Below, piece by piece: positions 14,646 to 18,179 of a stretch of 18,179 nucleotides of DNA (positions are counted from its first letter, which is position 1; each line of letters starts with the position of its first letter). Origin of the DNA: UBA668 sp966112835 (GTDB taxonomy: Bacteria > Actinomycetota > Acidimicrobiia > Acidimicrobiales > Ilumatobacteraceae); the NCBI GenBank assembly GCA_966112835.1, contig CBHWEI010000040.1:1-18179 (forward strand), read 5' to 3'. The position numbers and the translations under genes were made by a program. Under the pieces are notes generated by a model, which saw only the letters and a program-made list of their open reading frames with translations, did not search any database and was not told the DNA's origin.

Positions 14646-15092
14646 ATGCCCGACGTATCAACGGTGATCGACCGAATCGACCGACGAATCATCGACATCC
14701 TGCTCGACGAGGGCCGGGTGAGCTGGAAGGAGCTGGCCGACCGGGTGCACCTGGCGCCCAGCTCGGTGGCCGACCGTGTGCGGCGCATGGAGGCGGCCGG
14801 CATCGTCCGTGGCTACTCCGCCCGCATCGACCGCGCCGCCCTCGGCCGCGACGTGCGCGCCGTGGTGGACGTCGCCCTGCCCCCTGGCCTCGACCCCGCC
14901 GAGTTCGAACGCCGCCTCGCCGAGCGCGACGAGGTGACCCTGGCCATGTACGTCACCGGTCCCGCCGACTACACGATCATCGTCGACTGCGCCGGTGCCG
15001 TCGGCCTCGACGACTTCGTCCGCTGGCTGAAGACCCACGGCGGCGCCGCTCGCACCGAAAGCAAATTCGTCCTCCGCCCAGTTTTGGGTTGA
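14646..15092 (+). CDS. aldR: Lrp/AsnC family regulator, AldR-like
   Basis: The 148-residue protein has the Lrp/AsnC two-domain form. Residues ~8-58 are the helix-turn-helix domain (IDRRIIDILLDEGRVSWKELADRVHLAPSSVADRVRRMEAAGIVRGY). Residues ~68-148 are the RAM domain that binds an amino-acid effector and forms dimers and octamers (AVVDVALPPG, VTLAMYVTGPADYTIIVDC). It is divergent from alanine dehydrogenase, the arrangement known for mycobacterial AldR, where the protein controls ald in response to alanine. The name is assigned by that synteny. A second copy of ATCAACGGT, the operator half-site, lies inside its own first codons (14657-14665). Confidence 0.88.
   Translation: MPDVSTVIDRIDRRIIDILLDEGRVSWKELADRVHLAPSSVADRVRRMEAAGIVRGYSARIDRAALGRDVRAVVDVALPPGLDPAEFERRLAERDEVTLAMYVTGPADYTIIVDCAGAVGLDDFVRWLKTHGGAARTESKFVLRPVLG
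14657..14665. promoter_or_regulatory. Second operator half-site inside the aldR-like coding start
   Basis: ATCAACGGT is identical to the right-hand part of the palindrome (14614-14622) and lies 43 bases downstream, about four helical turns and so on the same DNA face. This could support cooperative wrapping by an Lrp octamer. Confidence 0.4.
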
Positions 15093-15104
15093 GTCCCGGG
15101 CCCT

Positions 15105-15145
15105 GGCTCCGCCGTGGGGCGCCGGACGTGCTCCGCTTCGCTCCG
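15105..15145. repeat. Direct repeat, copy 1
   Basis: This 41-bp unit begins GGCTCCGCCGTGGGG. Its last 24 bases, from CCGGACGTGC to the final GCTCCG (15122-15145), are identical to 15180-15203. The earlier part differs from copy 2 by two substitutions and one base of length. Confidence 0.8.
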
Positions 15146-15163
15146 TTCCCGGACGGTCGGCTC

Positions 15164-15203
15164 GGCTCCGGCGTGGGCACCGGACGTGCTCCGCTTCGCT
15201 CCG
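15164..15203. repeat. Direct repeat, copy 2
   Basis: This 40-bp unit begins GGCTCCGGCGTGGGC and lies 59 bases after the start of copy 1. The 24-bp identical core occupies 15180-15203. It contains the purine/pyrimidine-biased GCTCCGCTTCGCTCCG, a kind of motif that recurs between genes in some actinomycete genomes. Confidence 0.8.
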
Positions 15204-15307
15204 CAAACGATCCGGCACTCCACGCCTGCGCCAACCCTCCGTGGGCACTCCGCTCGAGATTGGGGAGGGTCCGTGGCGAGTCGGTCCGCGGGGCTTGGTT
15301 GGGGGTG

Positions 15308-15321
15308 CGAGTGGTCACTCG
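15308..15321. repeat. Small dyad CGAGTG-gt-CACTCG
   Basis: Perfect 6-bp arms around GT. A related dyad, GAGTG-ag-CACTC, follows at 15334-15345. Both share the CACTC element with the repeat cluster immediately to the right. Confidence 0.5.
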
Positions 15322-15340
15322 AATCTCGGGTGGGAGTGAG

Positions 15341-15397
15341 CACTCGGTCGCTGGCCACCCACTCGGTCGCGGCTCAGCCACTCGCATGAGGCGCACC
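15341..15397. repeat. Cluster of 19-bp-spaced CACTCG repeats
   Basis: CACTCG begins at 15341, 15360 and 15379, exactly 19 bases apart, with another at 15316. The first two units share CACTCGGTCGC; the third keeps only CACTCG. This looks like a short degenerate tandem array, possibly protein-binding sites or a decayed repeat. Confidence 0.5.
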
Positions 15398-15466
15398 CAC
15401 CCGGATCCTCTGGGAGACCGATCTCAGAGCGGAGCAGGCCCGACCGGGGACCCGGAGCGACTAGTG

Positions 15467-15943
15467 CTAGTGCGCCCCCCAGGTGAACGTCTGCTTCACC
15501 AGGTCGAGGTAGATGAACGTCTCGGTGTTGCGGACGCCGGGGACGCTGCGCATGCGGTTGGTGAGGTCGAGCAGTTGCAGGTCGTCCTCCACGACGACCT
15601 CGGCCATCAGGTCGAAGGTGCCGGCGGTGATGACGAGGTAGTCGATGTCGGGCATGGCCTGCAGGGTCTTGGCGATGTCGTCGGTGGGGCCTTCGGTGCG
15701 GACGCCGATCATGGCCATGCGCCGCTTGCCGTGCGACAGCGGGTTGGTGACGGCCACCACCTGCATGACGCCGGCGTCGGTGAGGCGTTGGACTCGCTGG
15801 CGCACGGCTGCCTCGGACAGGCCGACGGCGGCGCCGAGTCGCGTGTACGGCACCCGGCCGTCGCGCTGCAGTTGCTCGATGATCGAGCGGTCGATGTGGT
15901 CGATCTGGGTGCCGGTGCGGTCCATCGGGTACGGATACTGCAT
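15467..15943 (-). CDS. Lrp/AsnC family transcriptional regulator
   Basis: The 158-residue protein has an N-terminal helix-turn-helix domain (IDHIDRSIIEQLQRDGRVPYTRLGAAVGLSEAAVRQRVQRLTDAGVMQVVAVTNP) and a C-terminal RAM effector domain (MIGVRTEG, DIDYLVITAGTFDLMAEVVVEDD). The start is ATG 15943 (MQYPYPMDRTG); ATG 15925 would give 152 residues. It is divergent from a polyamine-type ABC transporter with 212 bases between, so control of that importer is a reasonable guess. Lrp relatives near polyamine or GABA catabolism genes are common. It is only distantly similar to the AldR-like protein at 14646, so a recent duplication is not evident. The stop is TAG. Confidence 0.9.
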   Translation of the reverse strand: MQYPYPMDRTGTQIDHIDRSIIEQLQRDGRVPYTRLGAAVGLSEAAVRQRVQRLTDAGVMQVVAVTNPLSHGKRRMAMIGVRTEGPTDDIAKTLQAMPDIDYLVITAGTFDLMAEVVVEDDLQLLDLTNRMRSVPGVRNTETFIYLDLVKQTFTWGAH

Positions 15944-16080
15944 GTCGCGGGCCGGTTTCGCAACCGAATCCGTGGCCGCGCACGTCGTTCACACGCGGTT
16001 TCCTTGCATTCCGCTCAGTCGCCATGGCAGCGTTGCGCCCGACACGAGCCGCACCACCGACCGGGCGACGACCGGGCCGT

Positions 16081-16100
16081 TGTGTCGGCATGCCTACACT
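16081..16100. promoter_or_regulatory. Imperfect dyad with -10-like TACACT upstream of the ABC operon
   Basis: TGTGTCGGCA-TGCCTACACT is a 20-bp dyad with two mismatched pairs, centred on GGCATGCC. Its last six bases, TACACT (16095-16100), resemble a -10 element; I see no good -35. It lies 55 bases before the GTG start. An operator over the -10, for the divergent Lrp protein or another regulator, is possible. Confidence 0.45.
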
Positions 16101-16143
16101 TCTCATCGCACCGCAACCTCGGGCAGCCGCCCGCAATCTCTCG

Positions 16144-16149
16144 GGGGAG
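16144..16149 (+). promoter_or_regulatory. Ribosome binding site fixing the potA-like start
   Basis: GGGGGAGA lies about 6 bases before GTG 16156. It decides for this start over the upstream in-frame ATG at 16024, which would add 44 residues with an Arg/Pro/Ala-rich, non-conserved look. Confidence 0.7.
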
Positions 16150-16155
16150 ACCAGC

Positions 16156-17328
16156 GTGACCGAATCGACGACGTCCACGACCGTGGACAAGGGGCTCCCG
16201 GGCCAGCGCGGGTCGGTGGAGCTCACGGGCGTCACCAAGCGATTCGGGACGATGGTGGCGGTCGACCACCTCGACCTCGACGTGCAGCCGGGCGAGTTCC
16301 TGTCGCTGCTCGGCCCGTCGGGTTGCGGCAAGACCACGACGCTGCGCATGCTCGCCGGCTTCGAGCAGCCCGACGAAGGGTTCATCCGTATCAGCGGCGA
16401 GTACGTGCAGGGTGTGCCGCCGTACAAGCGCGACGTGAACACGGTGTTCCAGAGCTACGCGCTGTTCCCGCACATGGACGTCGCCACGAACGTGGCGTAC
16501 GGCCTGAAGCAGAAGAAGGTCCCCAAGAACCGGGTGGCCGACCGGGTGAAGGAAGCGCTCGCGATGGTGAAGATGAGCCATCTCGCCGGCCGCACCCCGC
16601 GCCAGCTGTCGGGTGGTCAGCAGCAGCGTGTGGCCCTGGCCCGCGCCCTGGTGAACCGTCCCAGCGTGCTGCTGCTCGACGAGCCGCTCGGCGCGTTGGA
16701 CCGCAAGCTGCGCGAAGAGATGCAGATCGAGCTGAAGCTGCTGCAGAGCCAGCTGGGCATCACGTTCATCTTCGTCACCCACGACCAGGAAGAGGCCATG
16801 AGCATGAGCGATCGCATCGCCATCATGCTCGACGGTCACATCGAGCAGCTCGCCGACCCCGAGACGGTGTACGAACGGCCGGCGTCGGCGTTCGTGGCCG
16901 CGTTCATCGGTCGCAACAACTTCTGGCAGGGCGTTGCCACCACCGACGGCGTGCGCGCCGACGACGGCACGTTCTTCCGCGCCAGCCGTCCCGACGAACA
17001 GCTCGTCAGCGGCGCCGGCGCACTGGCCGCTGTCCGCCCCGAATGCGTGAAGTTGGTCTCGTCGGAACCCGCGTCCACCGAGAACCAGTTGCCCGGTACG
17101 GTGGCCAGCGTGGCCCACTTCGGCGATGTGCTGCAGTACGTCGTCGAGGCCAAGGGCCGTGAGGTCGTCGTGCTGGCGCCGCGTGCCGATGGCAACGCCC
17201 GTTTCGTGGCCGGCGACACCGTCTGGTGCACCTGGGGTGCCGACGACGTCTATCAATTCTCCGACCGGCAGGCCGAGATCGTCCTCCCTGAGGGCACGGC
17301 CCTGCCGGCAATCGGTGATCCCGCGTAA
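16156..17328 (+). CDS. potA: ABC transporter ATP-binding protein, spermidine/putrescine (PotA) type
   Basis: The 390-residue protein couples ATP hydrolysis to solute import. In order: Walker A GPSGCGKTT (53-61), Q-loop Q99 in VFQSYALFPH, signature LSGGQ (151-155) in LSGGQQQRVALARAL, Walker B VLLLDEP (D175, E176), D-loop ALD, and H209 in THDQEEAMSMSDRIAIM. The C-terminal ~140 residues form the TOBE/OB regulatory domain typical of PotA/MalK-type ATPases. The polyamine assignment comes from the PotA-like blocks around the Q-loop (YKRDVNTVFQSYALFPHMDVATNVAYGL) and from the binding-protein gene 27 bases downstream. A related solute such as GABA or another amine cannot be excluded. The start is GTG. 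Confidence 0.9.
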   Translation: MTESTTSTTVDKGLPGQRGSVELTGVTKRFGTMVAVDHLDLDVQPGEFLSLLGPSGCGKTTTLRMLAGFEQPDEGFIRISGEYVQGVPPYKRDVNTVFQSYALFPHMDVATNVAYGLKQKKVPKNRVADRVKEALAMVKMSHLAGRTPRQLSGGQQQRVALARALVNRPSVLLLDEPLGALDRKLREEMQIELKLLQSQLGITFIFVTHDQEEAMSMSDRIAIMLDGHIEQLADPETVYERPASAFVAAFIGRNNFWQGVATTDGVRADDGTFFRASRPDEQLVSGAGALAAVRPECVKLVSSEPASTENQLPGTVASVAHFGDVLQYVVEAKGREVVVLAPRADGNARFVAGDTVWCTWGADDVYQFSDRQAEIVLPEGTALPAIGDPA

Positions 17329-17341
17329 CACCAAACCATTC

Positions 17342-17346
17342 AGGAG
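17342..17346 (+). promoter_or_regulatory. Ribosome binding site of the binding-protein gene
   Basis: AGGAG ends 9 bases before ATG 17356, the clearest Shine-Dalgarno in the window, fitting a binding protein made in excess over its ATPase. Confidence 0.7.
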
Positions 17347-17355
17347 TTCTCCAAC

Positions 17356-18179
17356 ATGTCCCATCATGACGAGCCCGTGCGAATCCTTGCGGACCGCGCC
17401 ACTGCGCAGCGCCTCGTCGGCGCGATCAGCCGTCGTCAGCTGCTGGCCGCCGTCGGCGGTTCGGCCGCACTCGCCGCCTTCCTTGCTGCCTGCGGCAGCG
17501 ACTCCGGCACCGAGAGCACCGGCACCTCCGGTGGCACTTCGGGCGGCGGCGACGCCAGCGCCAACTCGTTCAAGCTGTTCACCTGGGCCGAGTACGACGA
17601 CCCGGACCTGATGAAGAAGTTCGGCAACATCGAGATCACCATTTTCAACTCGAACGAAGAGGCCATCCAGAAGCTGGTCGCCGCCGGCGGCAACAACGGC
17701 TTCGACATGATCTGCCCGACCGGCGTGTACATCCCGCAGCTCGCCGGCGAGAACCTGCTGGAAGAGCTCGACCTCAGCAAGATCACCAACTTCAAGAACC
17801 TCGACGTCGCCTACACGAACCAGACGTGGGACCCGGGCAACAAGTACTCGGTCTGCAAGAACTGGGGCTCGACGGGCTGGATCTACGACACGACCGTCAT
17901 CAAGCGCGAGATCAAGACCTGGGCTGACTTCATCGACGTGGCAACGAACGAGGCCAGCGGCCAGACGTCGATCCTGGACACCGCCCCGAACCTGTGCGGC
18001 ATGTACTTCTGGGCCAACGGCAAGGACTGGAACACCACCGACGAGGCAGACCTGAAGGACTGCGAGGACTTCCTGGTGGGCGAGTTCGCCCAGCACATCA
18101 AGGCGTTCGACTCGTACCCGGGCATCAACCTCACCCAGGGCAACTACGCCCTGTCGATGGTGTGGAACGGCGACGCCCG
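17356..18179 (+). CDS. Extracellular solute-binding lipoprotein, PotD-like, Tat-type signal (partial at window end)
   Basis: I translated 274 codons by hand; the frame is open to the window edge. The N-terminus has a twin-arginine signal (SRRQLLAAVGG, R26-R27), a hydrophobic stretch and a lipobox LAAC with C46, so a folded, lipid-anchored export product is expected. A Ser/Thr/Gly linker follows. The mature part starts FKLFTWAEYDDPDLMKKFG, matching the opening of polyamine-binding proteins (PotD/PotF), and continues with SNEEAIQKLVAAGGNNGFDMICPTG, NWGSTGWIYD and an IKTWADF block. Four Cys in the mature part could form disulfides. It is 27 bases after the ATPase in the same operon; permease genes probably follow. 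Confidence 0.9.
   Translation, partial: MSHHDEPVRILADRATAQRLVGAISRRQLLAAVGGSAALAAFLAACGSDSGTESTGTSGGTSGGGDASANSFKLFTWAEYDDPDLMKKFGNIEITIFNSNEEAIQKLVAAGGNNGFDMICPTGVYIPQLAGENLLEELDLSKITNFKNLDVAYTNQTWDPGNKYSVCKNWGSTGWIYDTTVIKREIKTWADFIDVATNEASGQTSILDTAPNLCGMYFWANGKDWNTTDEADLKDCEDFLVGEFAQHIKAFDSYPGINLTQGNYALSMVWNGDA

Larger units (their letters stand above)
15093..15466. other. 374-base gene-free spacer between two convergent Lrp genes
   Basis: I see no convincing gene here. Open frames exist but have arginine/serine-rich shadow composition and no ribosome site. The region holds a two-copy ~40-bp direct repeat, several small dyads and a CACTCG repeat cluster, listed separately. ACCCTCC (15234-15240) and GGAGGGT (15264-15270) could pair, as could CTCTG/CAGAG near 15408-15429. 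ACTAG-tg-CTAGT (15460-15471) spans the stop codon of the second Lrp gene. Confidence 0.6.

Noticed and set aside
15114..15389. 91-codon open frame in the repeat-bearing spacer
   Set aside because: No ribosome site, Arg/Ser-rich composition, and it merely reads through the repeats.
15308..15397. CRISPR array
   Set aside because: The CACTCG units are only 6-11 bp with a 19-bp period; there is no repeat/spacer pattern and no cas gene.
15315..16442. 375-codon minus-strand frame overlapping the Lrp and ABC genes
   Set aside because: It is out of frame with the Lrp gene and antisense to the ATPase; no recognisable domain.
16015..18096. 693-codon minus-strand frame
   Set aside because: It is antisense to the PotA-like ATPase and the binding protein, whose motifs, signals and ribosome sites are clear.

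Overview
This window is high-GC (roughly two-thirds G+C by eye), densely packed chromosomal DNA. GTG starts, F420-type (LLM) oxidoreductase, TetR, Lrp/AsnC and P450 genes, a MurF with the EMGMRG motif and many head-to-head gene pairs fit an actinomycete. A member of the Acidimicrobiia is my guess, but it rests on gene style only. I see no rRNA, tRNA, transposase, phage gene or CRISPR array. Eighteen protein genes can be supported; two run off the window edges.

Layout. (a) 1-2236 (minus): large fatty acyl-CoA reductase-like SDR fused to a HAD-IB hydrolase, divergent from a TetR regulator (2288-2890) across a perfect dyad. (b) 2897-5722: a YjdM/PhnA-like zinc-ribbon protein and D-Ala-D-Ala ligase (minus), head-to-head with murF (plus). 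Ddl makes the dipeptide that MurF adds to the cell-wall precursor. (c) 5588-6910: an EntS-like MFS exporter (minus) whose tail overlaps the tail of murF. (d) 7009-7990: a 58-residue Cys-rich zinc-ribbon protein and a crotonase-family enzyme. (e) 8016-9867 (minus): an LLM oxidoreductase followed by a DUF4239 membrane protein. (f) 9881-12183 (plus): GNAT acetyltransferase, beta-lactamase-fold serine hydrolase and small lipoprotein. (g) 12225-14583 (minus): alanine dehydrogenase then cytochrome P450, divergent from an AldR-like Lrp regulator (14646-15092). (h) 15093-15466: a 374-base gene-free spacer with direct and inverted repeats between the ends of two Lrp genes. (i) 15467 to the right edge: a second Lrp gene, then the start of a polyamine-type ABC importer (ATPase and Tat/lipoprotein binding protein); permeases would lie beyond the window.

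How the genes work together. Most content is ordinary housekeeping and catabolism. The clearest structured signal is in the ald/aldR spacer: a perfect 16-bp palindrome whose centre is exactly equidistant from the two start codons, with TTGATC on each strand at exactly -35 from each ATG. That geometry suggests a mirror-symmetric bidirectional promoter-operator giving two leaderless mRNAs. Other points worth checking are the Asp-to-Glu change in the HAD active-site motif, the very short divergent spacers (27 and 13 bases), and the repeat-bearing spacer. I found no convincing new defence or mobile system.
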